From contig VZQC01006256.1 in assembly GCA_009823505.1 (NCBI GenBank), positions 690,156 through 754,155 of the forward strand: a stretch of DNA of 64,000 nucleotides, read 5' to 3'. The DNA is from Rhizomys pruinosus (taxonomy: Eukaryota; Chordata; Mammalia; Rodentia; Spalacidae). Positions within the stretch are counted from its first letter, which is position 1; each line of letters starts with the position of its first letter. The notes under the pieces are model-generated. The model was not told the DNA's origin, made no database searches, and worked only from the letters and a program-made list of their open reading frames with translations. Shown here one piece after another: positions 43,130 through 53,889 of this stretch. Made by a program: the position numbers and the translations under genes.

Positions 43130-43325
43130 TTCTGACTACCCATCGCTTGAGTAAAACCCATTTTGATCAATGGAGGGGAAACCTGCCATTCACCAAGTTT
43201 ATTCCCGATGCCTTGCAAATTGTGCCGGCTGCTTTCATCAATGCTGATTTGACAGGGGCTACATGTCATTTGGGGCTTGATAAAGAGCTAAAAGTAGCTT
43301 CTCAGCATGTTTATTTTTAATAGAC
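43130..43325. promoter_or_regulatory. Candidate conserved noncoding element
   Basis: Repeat-free block with TTTTGATCAATGG near 43160, TTCATCAATGCTGATTTGAC near 43234 and CTTGATAAAGAGC near 43275. No stop in a short plus frame (43021-43320), but there is no recognisable protein. Confidence 0.35.
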
Positions 43326-43885
43326 ATAAAAAATGAAAACCAAAACAGGGGCTTTCTCACTCTTTAGAACCCTTGTTGACAGGGAACTATTGAATATACA
43401 GAAACGGAAATGTTCAAATGGAGACCCTGGACAGGGAGCTGATTTTTTTTTTTTTTAGGCCAAAATGGAGAATAGGCTCCAGCAGGTTCTGTGATTTTTT
43501 TTCCCCAATACTAAGTACCACGTGCTGTGTTTAGGCATCAGCGTGTCACAGCCATGGCTAATGGCTGTACTGGCCGTGTGTCCTGGTGAGGGTTTGTCTG
43601 TTTCTACCTCAGCAGGTATTGTGAATGGAAGTAGTGGATTCTGAGATACATCTTGGGTATCAAAACCCTGCCTTTTTTTCTAAGTCTGCCTAATAATTCC
43701 TCCCTGTAATCTCACCAGATATGGACAGCTCCAAAATACTTTCATTCAAAGACTCTCAAAACAGAGAAAACCGTAGCTTTAAGGGCCAGTTAAAAACTAT
43801 TCACAACAAACATGACAAGGGGCTATTAACTTTTATATAAGAACTCTTTCAAATTAATGGGAAGCTATTAAGGTCTCAACAGTAA
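43326..43885. other. Unique sequence
   Basis: Contains T-runs at 43442-43456 and 43496-43502. No gene recognised. Confidence 0.5.
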
Positions 43886-43980
43886 GGGCTAGAGATACAG
43901 TTCAGTGGTAGAGTACTTGCCTAGCATGTGTGAGGCTCTGGGTTCAATCTCCAGTACTCAAAACAAAAACAAACCAAAAA
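43886..43980 (+). repeat. ID SINE
   Basis: GGGCTAGAGATACAGTTCAG, TGGTAGAGTACTTGCCTAGC, ATGTGTGAGGCTCTGGGTTC, AATCTCCAGTACTC and an A-rich (CAAAAA)n tail: the full ID (BC1-derived) element. Confidence 0.93.
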
Positions 43981-44225
43981 TGCTTTTAAGATCTCAAGAG
44001 TACAATGAAGAATATGTAAAAGAGAATTTACAAAAGCTGAATTTCAAGTGGCTAGTATTTATTGAATATTGCCATAGGCAATATTATGCTCATACGATCT
44101 AGAATAATCTTTACAAAGACCCTATATGTTATTGGTCTCATCCCTATTAAAACATGAATTTGAAAAGTCAAATAATCATCCCAGGATTATATATATATTA
44201 TAAGTGAGGAACTAGGGTTTAAAAT
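43981..44225. other. AT-rich unique spacer
   Basis: Nothing recognised. Confidence 0.5.
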
Positions 44226-44415
44226 AAGGCAGCTTGAGCCAGGTGTGGTGGCCCACGCCTTTAATCCTAGCACTGGGGAGGTAGAGACAGGTGGATCTTT
44301 TTGAGTTTAAGGCCAGCCTGGTCTACAGAGTGAGTTCCAGGACAGCTGGGGCTACAGGAAGACCCTGTCTCAAAAAGAACAAAACAAACAAACAAACAAA
44401 CAAAAGGCAGCTTGA
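44226..44415 (+). repeat. B1 SINE with 12-bp TSD and (CAAA)n tail
   Basis: AAGGCAGCTTGA flanks the element exactly (44226-44237, 44404-44415). B1 from GCCAGGTGTGGTGGCCCACG to GACCCTGTCTCAAAAAGAAC, then ACAAACAAACAAACAAAC. Confidence 0.97.
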
Positions 44416-44589
44416 TCTAGGAATGTGCTCTCTGAACTATGCTGTTCTGGTCTTACAGATTACAGATATAATCGTAGAATATGATTGGAAAAAGCCAGGG
44501 TTGACTAGTAAGAAATCACTGCTAATCAACGATCATAAAAAATTCACTTAACCAATTTGTAGAGAGTTTAAAATTGTTAATATCCAATG

Positions 44590-44970
44590 TTGGGAAGGAT
44601 AGATGCAAACATGCTTAAATATAAATTGCAATATAATAGTAACTACAGAGAGTCTTTGAAAGTGTACCAGTCACGTGACTCAGTAATGCTACTGTAAATA
44701 ATTTATCTCAAGGAAATACAAATGTAAGCAAAGTTTTAGGCACGCAAGTCTCCACCAGGGCATTGGAAGCAGCTAAAGTTCTCACACTTAGTGGAACATG
44801 TGGTACATTATGATCTACTCATTTAATAATATTGGTAACAGTAGAAATGAAGCAGTCAAAGAGTTCCTAATGGGAGGAAATGCTTATGCTAAGTAAAAAA
44901 CATCAGGATGTAAAATTGCCCACATAGTATCAACTGTGTAAAAGGTGGAGAGCAATAGAATGGAAAGAAA
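44590..44970 (+). repeat. Ancient LINE-1/HAL1-type relic (tentative)
   Basis: CACGTGACTCAGTAATGCTA, CTCAAGGAAATACAAATGTA, AGGGCATTGGAAGCAGCTAA and GGAACATGTGGTACATTATG resemble the tail of mammalian L1M/HAL1 ORF2. Highly decayed. Confidence 0.55.
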
Positions 44971-44999
44971 CAAAACAAGTAACCAGGGTGTGTGGGGGG

Positions 45000-45345
45000 T
45001 ATTAGTTTGTGGTTGTTACTATAACAAAATACCAAAGGCAAACTAATTTTTCAAAGAAGAGAGGTTTATCATCTTCTAATTTTGAAGGTTCAAGTGCATG
45101 GTGCTGACATCAGCTCTGATCTGTGGAACATCTCATGATAGGAGCATCACAAGGGCTGGAGTTCATGCAACAGGAACCCACCAAAGGGACTGGAGTCCCA
45201 GAGTCCCTTCCAAAGACACACATTTAGAACAACTAGGTAGTTGCTCTAAGGAGCTCCCACTAGGCCTGACTTCTTGAAGGTTCTATATTATCTTCACTAC
45301 ACTGTGGACTGGGCATCCATCCAGCACCAGACTTTTGGAACACAC
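45000..45345 (+). repeat. Rodent interspersed repeat (same family as 9.3-10.0 kb)
   Basis: Starts TTAGTTTGTGGTTGTTACTA, followed by TAACAAAATACCAAAGGCAA, GAGAGGTTTATCATC, and ends GGAACACACATTTAAACTAC. The layout mirrors the pair at 9312-9985. The family name (URR1-like) is uncertain. Confidence 0.5.
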
Positions 45346-45401
45346 ATTTAAACTACCTCCAATCCATGGCAGTAGTACTATGACTATATGTGTAATGTCT
45401 C

Positions 45402-45495
45402 CTCCTCCTCCTCCTCCTCCTCCTCCTCCTCCTCCTCCTCCTCCTCCTTCTTCTTCTTCTTCTTCTTCTTCTTCTTCTTCTTTCTTCTTCTTCTT
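45402..45495. repeat. (TCC)n then (TTC)n compound microsatellite
   Basis: About 17 TCC units switch abruptly to about 14 TTC units. All-pyrimidine on this strand, so it is a candidate triplex-forming tract. It abuts the T-rich end of an antisense B1. Confidence 0.97.
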
Positions 45496-45629
45496 TGGTA
45501 TTTTTGAGACAGAGTCCCAGCTGTCCTGGAGCTCACTAGGTAGACCAGACTGGCCTTGAACTCACAGAGATCCTCCTGCCTCTGCCTCCCCAGTGCTGGG
45601 ATTAAAGGTGTGATCCACCACGCCCGGCT
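45496..45629 (-). repeat. B1 SINE, antisense
   Basis: Reversed B1: GAGACAGAGTCCCAGCTGTC, GACCAGACTGGCCTTGAACT, GGGATTAAAGGTGTGATCCA. Confidence 0.94.
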
Positions 45630-45716
45630 GTCTTCTTCTTAATATTCTCCATTTTTATATACTAAATATGTTTTATTTATTATTGAAGTTGGAGGAAAAG
45701 ACTTCATTTATTACTT

Positions 45717-45891
45717 AAAAATTAACTTCTAGCTGGGCGTGGCAGTACATGCCTTTAATCCTAGCACTGGGGAGGCAGAGGCAGGCGGATCTTTGTGAGT
45801 TCAAGGCCAGCCTTGGTCTACAGAGTGAGTTCCAGGACAGCTGGGGTTATGGGGAGACCCTGTCTCAAAAAGACAAAAAAAATTAACTTCT
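45717..45891 (+). repeat. B1 SINE with 14-bp TSD
   Basis: AAAAATTAACTTCT flanks the element exactly (45717-45730, 45878-45891). B1 AGCTGGGCGTGGCAGTACAT to GACCCTGTCTCAAAAAGACA. Confidence 0.97.
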
Positions 45892-45970
45892 TAAATTTCT
45901 GACTGACTAGGGATACATTAGTTAACAGCCCACTATTAAGAAAACATTAAATTAACTTCAAGAACTGGGG

Positions 45971-46387
45971 CTATTTGTTCTCAGGATGGTGTCCAGGACA
46001 CCTCAAAGCAACCATGTGGGATTTTCCCTTCTCCTGGCCTTTAGATGTAAACGGTAATAATAAAAATGATGCATCATTTATGGTTGCTGTGATTTTTGTT
46101 TTGTAAGAAAGCTGAGCATCCAGAAGGCACCGGTAGGTGTATACGGAATCAGCTAGGGCTGTAAACATTTTGTGCTGTTCATATTCCAATGCAGGCTCAA
46201 GGCTCCTCGTACCATCCAAGTCTTTCATGGGTTTGTGTAGAGGCAAAGCGGGTACAGTTTTGGTGTACTGTGACTGGAGTTCTGACCTTATGCTTTGCAC
46301 CACATCTGGGATGTTCTTGGGGCCTGGTTTCTTGTTGACTTTTTTCGTATATGGACTTTCTTTCCCATACTTTGAGAAGCAAGGTTT
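45971..46387 (-). pseudogene. Possible coding relic (exon or retro-pseudogene), unidentified
   Basis: The minus strand is open for ~138 codons in repeat-free DNA, bounded upstream by a B1 inserted at ~46388. The conceptual product starts with a Lys-rich stretch, has a segment QYTKTVPALPLHKPMKDLDG and then EYEQHKMFTALADSVYTYR, a composition that looks more like a real protein than the His/Thr/Leu-biased frames elsewhere. I do not recognise the family. The final ~30 codons look random. It has no clear start codon or splice sites. A frame of this length is not by itself improbable in 64 kb, so this is tentative. Confidence 0.3.
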
Positions 46388-46535
46388 TTATTTTTTTTGT
46401 CTTTTCGAGACAGCCCTGTAGCCCCAGCTGTCCTGGAACTCACTCTGTGGACCAGGCTGGCCTTGAACTCACAAAGATCCACCTGCCTCTGCCTCCTGAG
46501 TGCTAGGATTAAAGGCGTGTGCCACCACGCCTGGA
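46388..46535 (-). repeat. B1 SINE, antisense
   Basis: Reversed B1: TTTTCGAGACAGCCCTGTAG, CACAAAGATCCACCTGCCTC, GATTAAAGGCGTGTGCCACC. Flanks AAGCAAGGTTTTTATT and AGAATCAGGTTTTATT look like a diverged TSD. A ~9-bp deletion lies in GACAGCCCTGTAG. Confidence 0.94.
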
Positions 46536-46679
46536 AAGAATCAGGTTTTATTAGCATGTCTGTGTTATGACTCCAGGAACTAGAAGCCACTGGCCTGGGT
46601 CACAAAGCACCCAATGGAAAAGCTAGCACTGGAATCTCTACTCTATTGGTTTGACTTTAAAGATGCCAAAGAGGATTGA

Positions 46680-46805
46680 CACTAATGGAAGAAAGTGTGA
46701 TCTCTGGACTCAGAAAGACATAGGGTTTTGAATTTCTATGTGGCTTTGAAGAACCAATAAAGGTATCAGAGTTTTCTCATCTGTAATATGGGACTTGGAG
46801 TGCTT
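46680..46805 (+). repeat. MIR SINE relic (weak)
   Basis: GTGTGATCTCTGGACTCAGA, ATGTGGCTTTGAAGAACC and TTTTCTCATCTGTAATATGG follow MIR order, poorly conserved. Confidence 0.5.
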
Positions 46806-46859
46806 TTGTTGCACTTATGAAAAGATAAGTTTCTACAGAGAGTCTTGAAAGTGTACCAG

Positions 46860-47395
46860 GAAAATAGAACCATTGCCAATAAAATTGTGATGTAGTACTA
46901 TCTTCTCATTTGGTATTTTAATTTTATACTTACAGAAAGAACCCCTGGTTTATTTATATTTTTATCATAAGGCCTTTGCACCTACATTAAAATGGAAATG
47001 CAAGTGAAATAACTTGTTAAAGGTAGTCCTGAGTCTTCTTAGAACGTCACACACAGAGACCGACTCAGTAGTGCTGGCGTCCACGTTCTTCAACACCTCT
47101 CCACCAGCCTCAGGATTTTAAGCAGAAAATATCCAAATACCCAAAAGTCATGAATGTGTGTACCCAGATAGGACAGTAACATGAGAACTACTGCTGGTGC
47201 ACTTACCATGATGGTAAAAAAAAACCCAAAACACCAAATACCTTAATTCAGAGATGTTAAAATGAATAAGAGAAGGTATATCACTCAGAACACATGAGAC
47301 ATAGTAGCTACCTTTCAGGGAGGTTAGGAGAACTAAGTGAGCTCTTGCTTTAAGAGATTTAGATAATCAGGATAGAAATGGAGCAAGTGCTCATA
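46860..47395. other. Unique sequence
   Basis: No gene or repeat recognised. Confidence 0.5.
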
Positions 47396-48102
47396 ACCAC
47401 TGCCACCACCACCACCATCACCATCACCACCATCACCACCATTACCATCACCACCATCACTATCACTATCACCATCACCATCATCACCATCACCACCATC
47501 ACCATCACCACCACCATGATCACCACGATCACCATCACCATCACCACCATCACCATCACCATCACCATCATCATCACCATCACCATCATCACCACCATCA
47601 CCACAATCACCACCATCACCATCACCATCACCACCACCACTATCACCATCACTACCACCACCATCACCACCATCACCACCATCACCATCACCACCATCAC
47701 CACCAACCATCACACCATCACCACCTCACCACACCAATCACCACCACACACGCACCAACATCACCACCACCTTCACCACCATCACCACACAAAAAAAAAA
47801 AAACACACCATCACCACATCACCCACACATCACACCACACACACACCTATCTCATCACCATATAACCCCTCATCCATCACCACCACCACCACCCACCACA
47901 CTACCACCTCACCACCATCACCAGCACCACACATCTACCACCTCTACCACCACCATCACCACCATCACCACCACCATCACCACCACCACCACCATCACCA
48001 CCACTACCACCACCATCACCACCACCACCATCATCACCACCACCTTTAACCATTACCACTATCATTACCATCTCCATCACCATCATCACCTCCATCACCA
48101 CT
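47396..48102. repeat. ~700-bp (CAC)n/(CAT)n triplet array
   Basis: CACCAT, CACCAC and CATCAC units in three zones: a dense hexamer-like part (47396-47700), a degenerate middle with an A-run at 47790-47802 (47700-47890), and a CAC-rich part (47890-48102). It is nearly stop-free in several frames, which creates long Thr/Ile, His or Gly/Asp 'proteins' on both strands. These are artefacts of the repeat. Confidence 0.97.
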
Positions 48103-48599
48103 GTACTACTCAGTTCTTCATGACCTGTCACATACATGTGTGGCTCTGTAGGATCTGTCTGTAGATTCTCAGCCAACATGTGTTTCAGATGAACCACTGT
48201 GCCCTGGAGTGGAGCCTGTCCCATCTCCCTGTCTGCCATCTCTCTCTACCTGTCTTCTGAACCTTTTCTTTCTCCCTTACTATCTCTCCGGTTTACCCAT
48301 CTTCTGTATCTGCTTTTCTTCCTTTCCTCCCCTCTCCCAGGCTTTTCTGTTGTTCCTGCTTACTTGTGGAGTTAGAGTGAATGGAAGTGTTTTGAAAAGC
48401 TCGTGCTGCCTGACTCTCCTGAGCAGCTTAGAGCTAGGCTCCTTTGTGTTCCCCTCTCTCCTTAAAGTCCTATTTATTTGGTTAATGATTAGCAGGGCTG
48501 CCCCCAGGACTGAGCACTCCACCCTATGGCAGGGCTGCGCTCTCCACAGGAGGCCGTGACAGGATTGTCAGTCTTGTCTCTGGTGGCTGCAGGAAGATT
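48103..48599. other. Unique sequence
   Basis: Pyrimidine-rich near 48240-48350. The plus frame 48209-48559 has no recognisable domain. Confidence 0.5.
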
Positions 48600-48835
48600 G
48601 GTTTAGGACTTATCTAAAAAGAAGCCATTTATTCCCATTTATGATTGTTTTAAAAATAGTTCACAGGTTTTATGATGAGCCTTATACATGCATTTAATGA
48701 CACTAAGTATTTGATTATGTGCATTAAGAAGAGGTCTGAGAGCTCACTGGTGTCCTTCGTTTTAAGTGTATTTTAACTGCCTACAATGAAAGGAACAAGA
48801 CAAAAAGATGAGCTGTGGCGGTGTCCTCGTAAATT
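48600..48835. promoter_or_regulatory. Candidate conserved noncoding element
   Basis: Repeat-free AT-leaning block with CCCATTTATGATTGTTTTAA, CATGCATTTAATGACACTAA and TGATTATGTGCATTAAG. Inferred from composition only. Confidence 0.3.
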
Positions 48836-49029
48836 CTAGGCTGGAACTGACACACCTATGGTCCCGGGGTTGGGGAAGAGGAGCAGGGGAGTCCCTGTGT
48901 TTCCACAGGTTTCAGCAGTACAGGGAAAGCAAGATTAACCAGTCCTGCAGTTCTTTCTCTGCAGCCTGAATCCAAGCGCAGGGTGCTCAGGGGCCAGCCA
49001 GCACTCACTTCACTTGAAGATCTGCTTTG

Positions 49030-49160
49030 TACTCGACACTGTGCTGTGCTCTTGACTCACAATGCTGTGTTTAATCTACACGGGGCCATGTCATAATCCC
49101 ATTTTCCAGATGCAGAAACAAAGTCAAGGGACATGTTCTGAGCTGAATGTCAGGAGCTCG
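49030..49160 (+). repeat. MIR SINE relic (weak)
   Basis: CATAATCCCATTTTCCAGAT, GCAGAAACAAAGTCAAGGGA and TTCTGAGCTGAATGTC fit a decayed MIR. Confidence 0.5.
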
Positions 49161-49559
49161 TCTCTGAAGATAAGTGTTTCTGTTTCTAAGGCTTTCAACT
49201 ATCTGCACAAGGACTCGGGACTAGTGAATGGAGAAGGAGGGGGATTCGGTGCTGAGGCCAAGGAGGCAGAGGCCTTCAGAAGAAAGCATCTTCCTCTTGC
49301 GCTTTGGGCCCCAACCCCTTCGAGGCGTGTATCATGCTGGATACAGAATGAGGACAGAAAAAGCCACTTGAAATGAACTGCACTCAGACAGGCCGCCATG
49401 GTGGCGTGATTGATACTGGAGCATGTAGGTGTAATGAAACTGATGCTGGCTTCTCTGCACCTGTGATTTATTGAGGACAAATTTAAGATGAGAAAGGGCC
49501 CCATACCAAGAGCTGCATCTTCCCCTCCAAGGGAGGGTGGTCATCCATCACCAGCCATT
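49161..49559. other. Unique sequence
   Basis: Overlapping frames on both strands (49062-49376, 49199-49504) without a recognisable domain. Confidence 0.5.
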
Positions 49560-49820
49560 GCAAGGGCCCATTGCAAGCGGCTTATCAGATGAGCCAATAG
49601 TCTCTTTGTTGGGGTTCCTAACAAGTGTTGGATCAGCAAAAGTCTATTTATGCTGGTGGACCTTTCAGGACCAATTTGTAGTGGGTCACTGATTCTGCTG
49701 GGGTATTATCTTCTTTACTCTTCGGGCCAGTTGGGGAACGCGGCAAAGATTAATGGTTTTGGCTGCCGACTTGCCGCCGCAATCTACTGCTTCTGGACCA
49801 AAGATTAAGTTTTTTTGTGT
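49560..49820. promoter_or_regulatory. Candidate conserved noncoding element
   Basis: Repeat-free block with a GATA-type CTTATCAG, TCF/LEF-like GCAAAGATTAATGG and CCAAAGATTAAG, and a CpG cluster GACTTGCCGCCGCAATC at 49768-49784. CpG retention in otherwise average DNA suggests constraint. Not verified. Confidence 0.35.
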
Positions 49821-50889
49821 TTTACCAGAAAGGGCCCACCTTGTGTACAAGATGGGTTTTGATTTACTGACTCTTGATGGAGAAAAGAGTCATGGAAATG
49901 TACTTGGTGATGCCTGAGATCTGGCAGGTGGCTGTTAGGTCTGGCATCTGCTCTCTCACTCTGGACAGAACTGGCAGCTTCTGGTGTGAATCCTGTGAGC
50001 TGTGGGGTCTTTGGAATCCTGGGAACTCTTCCTGTGTTCATAGAATGTTGGTGCCCTGGCCGGCCATGGCTAACTCTGGGTTCAGAGAGGCAGGTAATAC
50101 CCCAAACTCGATTATTTAGTCAAAGCTGTTTTCAAATAAAATAGTATGGCCTTTTCTTATTAGTTAGAATCATATATGCTCTTTTTAATACATTCTGGAG
50201 GGAAAATCAAAGCAAATGAAGTCACATATAAGGCCATAAAATAATATGACTGTGATTTTTAGTTTACATTTTCAGGTAGAACTTTTACTGCCAACAAATG
50301 TTTGTGCACTGCTTTACATGATTAACTGCATACTGGATTCATGTGGGTTTTAAAATAAGATTTTTGAAATTTTTTTTACAGTGAATGTTATCTTTTAAGC
50401 CTTTCTTCATGCCTCCATTTTAATAAATAATCTTTTTTTTCTTCACAAGTTGGACTTGTTGAGACATCTCCAATACCAAAGGTCTGTTCTGTTCTTCAGA
50501 GAACATTTGTCCTGTGCTTCTCAGCCAGGCTGCTGGGACCACAGAGCTGAGTCAGGCACCATGCTCCTGACACCAAGGAGCTAGCATCCTCTCCGGACTC
50601 ACCTGTGCTGTCTCACACACATCTCTCACCTTTTAGAGGCTGGGGCCTGTCACTTCTGACCCCTGTAGGTGTCTGCAGGATAAGGGCAAGCACTGGGTTC
50701 TGAAGGAAAGGAGGCTGCTGTTGGATATATCAGCTTGCATTTTTAAAAGTGAATCAAGAGTTGGAAGGCCCTCCCCCCTCCCTTCTCCCCCTCCCCCCAA
50801 GGGCATCAACATTTCAATCTTGGGAAAACCAAAGAAGTGGCTCCAAGGAACTAACCATACCAGGCAGCTGCACAGACTTTCAGGGATCC
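49821..50889. other. Unique sequence
   Basis: AT-rich at 50110-50450, C-rich at 50770-50800. No gene recognised. Confidence 0.5.
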
Positions 50890-51020
50890 ATGAAACTATG
50901 GCATGGAATCATATGGCCTTGGAATCAAACAGATGTGAGGTTGAATCTCCTAGCTGTTGACCTTGAGGGAATCTTTTCAAGACCTTGATTTTCCTCATCT
51001 AAAAGATGGGTTCCTGGTCT
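50890..51020 (+). repeat. MIR SINE relic
   Basis: GGCCTTGGAATCAAACAGAT, GTTGACCTTGAGGGAATCTT and TTTTCCTCATCTAAAAGATG follow the MIR order. Confidence 0.6.
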
Positions 51021-51499
51021 CTTGTGCCTATTCACCATGCATAAAGCTATGCGAGGACCAACCCAGCCCTGGCCCATTTCCCAGATGCTTAGGCTGACTC
51101 CAACAGATGGATGGGGCTCTAATTGTTGCAATAACCCATCCGATTTGTGCAGGGAGGGCCCTTTCCCTTGGCCCCTTTGTCTCAGGGCCATAAATCACCG
51201 GACAAGTGCCCCTGTGGTTGGCTAGAATGTCCTGCCTTGACTGGGGCTGGCTTCAGGAGAGGCACATAATTGGATCTGCTTTCTCCCCATTGGCTTTGAA
51301 ATCCTGGTGGGGAATATTACTTACTCAATTGTTCTGATGATCCCTTTTATATCTGCCTTTTCTCTGATGGGGGTGGCTTCTTCTCTAGCCTGCTCACCAA
51401 TTAAAATTCCTGAAGTGGAGCATTTTTCTCTAGATACATATGCAAGCTTTTTCAACCTGTCTTGATTCATTGAGGACCATTTGTTATTAGCCCTCTGGG
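51021..51499. other. Unique sequence
   Basis: No gene or repeat recognised. Confidence 0.45.
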
Positions 51500-52015
51500 C
51501 CTCTCCCTCTAAGAGGGATTTCTCTCAGTTCAAGGCAGGGCTTCACAGCCTTAGATACTTCCTTCCTGGCTGTCCTCTCCTTCAGTCTGTCCTAGCTCTT
51601 CCTCTTTACCTTCCTCCACATTCCCAGCTTTTTGCTGCCCCAGAACATTTGCTTTCATTGTTCTCTTTTCTTCAGGGACCCTCCTTGGCCTCTTCACATA
51701 ACTGGGCTCTTCTGTTTTTCAAGTTTCTGCTTTAAAGTTACCGAGAAAGTATCCCTGACCATCCTTCAGGCCAGACAAGTCCTGTTCCCCATGTCAAATG
51801 CTTAGACTGCAAAAAGAATCACACTTCCTCAGACTTCTTGTGGTTTATGGAGACTTGTTTTTGTAATTCAACAAGCATGTGACTCTGTCTTCTGCCCTTT
51901 GGAACCACAGTAACAGGACAGTGACTTCTGTGTTTCCAGTGACTTTCTCCATGTCTCATGCATAGTAGGTTCTCAACAAACAAGTGTGTTGACCAAACAA
52001 ATAGATGATGGATGG
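51500..52015 (+). repeat. L2 LINE 3' region relic
   Basis: TCTCAGTTCAAGGCAGGGCT, GTATCCCTGACCATCCTTCA and TCTCATGCATAGTAGGTTCT then CAACAAACAAGTG appear in the order of the L2 3' end. Ancient, no coding capacity. Confidence 0.65.
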
Positions 52016-52254
52016 ATAGATGAATTGGAGAGTGAGTGAATAAGTGAATTCCAGGGTAGTGTGCAAACGTTCATTTTCCCCCAGGCCCTGAGAATAGGCA
52101 AGGGATATGCTACTTCCTGCAGAGCCGAGGGCCTGGAGGGCCTCCCCGTCTTTTCCATCTCAAGGCCGAACCAGGCTCACCCCCACGGCTTCTGAAGCCC
52201 ATGTTTATGCCTCCTCCTGTTTAGTGACCTGACTTCTCCCTCTGCTCTTCTGTT
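52016..52254. other. Unique sequence
   Basis: Nothing recognised. Confidence 0.4.
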
Positions 52255-53060
52255 TTCTTTTAAATGGCTTATTGTAATTTTTGTAACATTTAACAGAAGG
52301 AGAGTTCTGATAATCCCTCACATACCTTTAAACCCCTCCCCCATGTTGGAGTATCAGAAACAAATCCTAGGTACCACCTCATTTTATACCTAAATATTTT
52401 AGAAGCTATACCTAATAGATAATGACTTAAATCTTTTTTAGCACAATCATCATATCATTATCACATTCAACAATATTAAAAAAAATGACAGTTCTTTTTA
52501 CATCTAATACTTAGTTGATACTCAGTCTCAATTGTCTCAAAAATACATTTTTACATTTAGTATGTTCAGGCCAGGCTGTAGGCAACTACAGTTGATTGAT
52601 GTGCCTCTTTTTTTTTTTAATTTTATTTATTTCTGTACGTGTATGAATGTACTGTCTGCATGCAAGTTTGTGCACCCGTGTCGTGCAATGCCGCAGAGGT
52701 CAGAAGAGAGTGTCAGATTCCCCTGGAACTGGAGTTCTCCTGGAATTGGAGTTTCAGATGGTTCTCGGCCGCCATGTGGGTGCTGGGGATCGAATCCGGG
52801 TCCTCTGTAAGAGCGGTCGGCGCTCTTAACCGCTAGGCCATCTCTCCAGCCCGATGTGCCTCTTAAATTTCCTCCTGATACTCCTGAGTTTTCTCTTCAC
52901 AACTTAAAATGTCGTTTACTTCTTTTCAAAGAAATGTCGTGCGTTTTCATTTGAACTTCTGTCTGGTTCTGGGTGGCTCTGGGTCTTGTGCCCATCAGAC
53001 TGTCTTCCCTTGTAGGTGTGGTGGATGGCCTGTTCCTGGTGCCTGGTTCCTGTTCCTCCA
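52255..53060 (+). repeat. Ancient interspersed repeat of uncertain class, split by a young B2
   Basis: GCACAATCATCATATCATTA, GATACTCAGTCTCAATTGTC and, beyond the B2, TGATGTGCCTCTTAAATTTC are a combination I associate with an old mammalian LINE-type repeat. The exact family is not certain. The B2 at 52.6 kb interrupts it. Confidence 0.4.
52598..52864 (-). mobile_element. Young B2 SINE, antisense, with 12-bp TSD
   Basis: GATGTGCCTCTT flanks the element exactly (52598-52609, 52853-52864). Nearly identical to the inserted B2 at 29.6 kb, including the doubled GAACTGGAGTTCTCC / GAATTGGAGTTTCAG and retained CpGs (AAGAGCGGTCGGCGCTCTTA). Confidence 0.97.
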
Positions 53061-53889
53061 TCCCCTGTGCTTCCCAGAAGCCACTAGTTACAGTGTTTTC
53101 ATCTTCGATCTTTGGCTGGGAGCCTTAGTAGATGGTGTTGCATTCTTCTTGTTGAATCGCATCCGAACGTCTAGTTGTCTCTCCTTTAACAATGTTAGGA
53201 TCGATCTGTGGCTCACCCTGCCCTTAATTAACTCCTACTTCTATCTCTGTTTCCATTGCTGTATAAACTTGTTTTGCAAAACAAGTCAGTAGAGAACATC
53301 GACTATATTGAGTACCCGGCTGGTGGCAAATGCACTGACTTTGAGAAGCTTGCTCGGGTGAGAGGTTTCATATCTGTGCTTCTCAAATCCTTGGATGGTT
53401 ATTATAGCAGTGTTGAGAACTAAGACAGGGAAATGCTTGGTACAGTTATCACTGCCCAGCCTGTAGTTACTCATTTGATCCCCCAGAGAGTCTGATAAAA
53501 GTGTTATCAGTTCCACCAGACTTGGAAGAATGTGACACAGACAACTTATTGAAGGCCCCCCCACTAGTAAAGACGAACTGGGATTTGAACTCTTGCATCA
53601 GCCACAGATCCTGTGTTCTTAGACACAGTGCTGTGCACCGGCATCCTGTCAAAGGAGGAGTTTCCTTTGACTTTATTACCAAGAATAAGCATCTGTTAGT
53701 TCAAAGATGTGCACAGGGTGGAGTAAGACAGCCCCCAGTGGCTGGAGCAGGTACTGCACTCCTCTCTCAGCTTCCCCAGTCACCTCTCCTTCACTAGAAG
53801 GTTCAGAGCTGTTAAGTGTTCCTGTTGGAGGGAAGTGGAAGGGAGGGATCTGGAGAACAAAAACTCCCATCTTCATTTGTGTGGGATTT
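53061..53889. other. Unique sequence with possible MIR traces
   Basis: 53560-53610 (ACTAGTAAAGACGAACTGGG, ATTTGAACTC) recalls the MIR 3' part. Frames on both strands have no recognisable domain. Confidence 0.4.

Noticed and set aside
47378..48049. 223-codon Thr/His 'protein' and the matching minus-strand Gly/Asp and Val/Met frames
   Set aside because: Pure translation of the CAC/CAT array; several frames are open at once because the repeat contains no stop codons.
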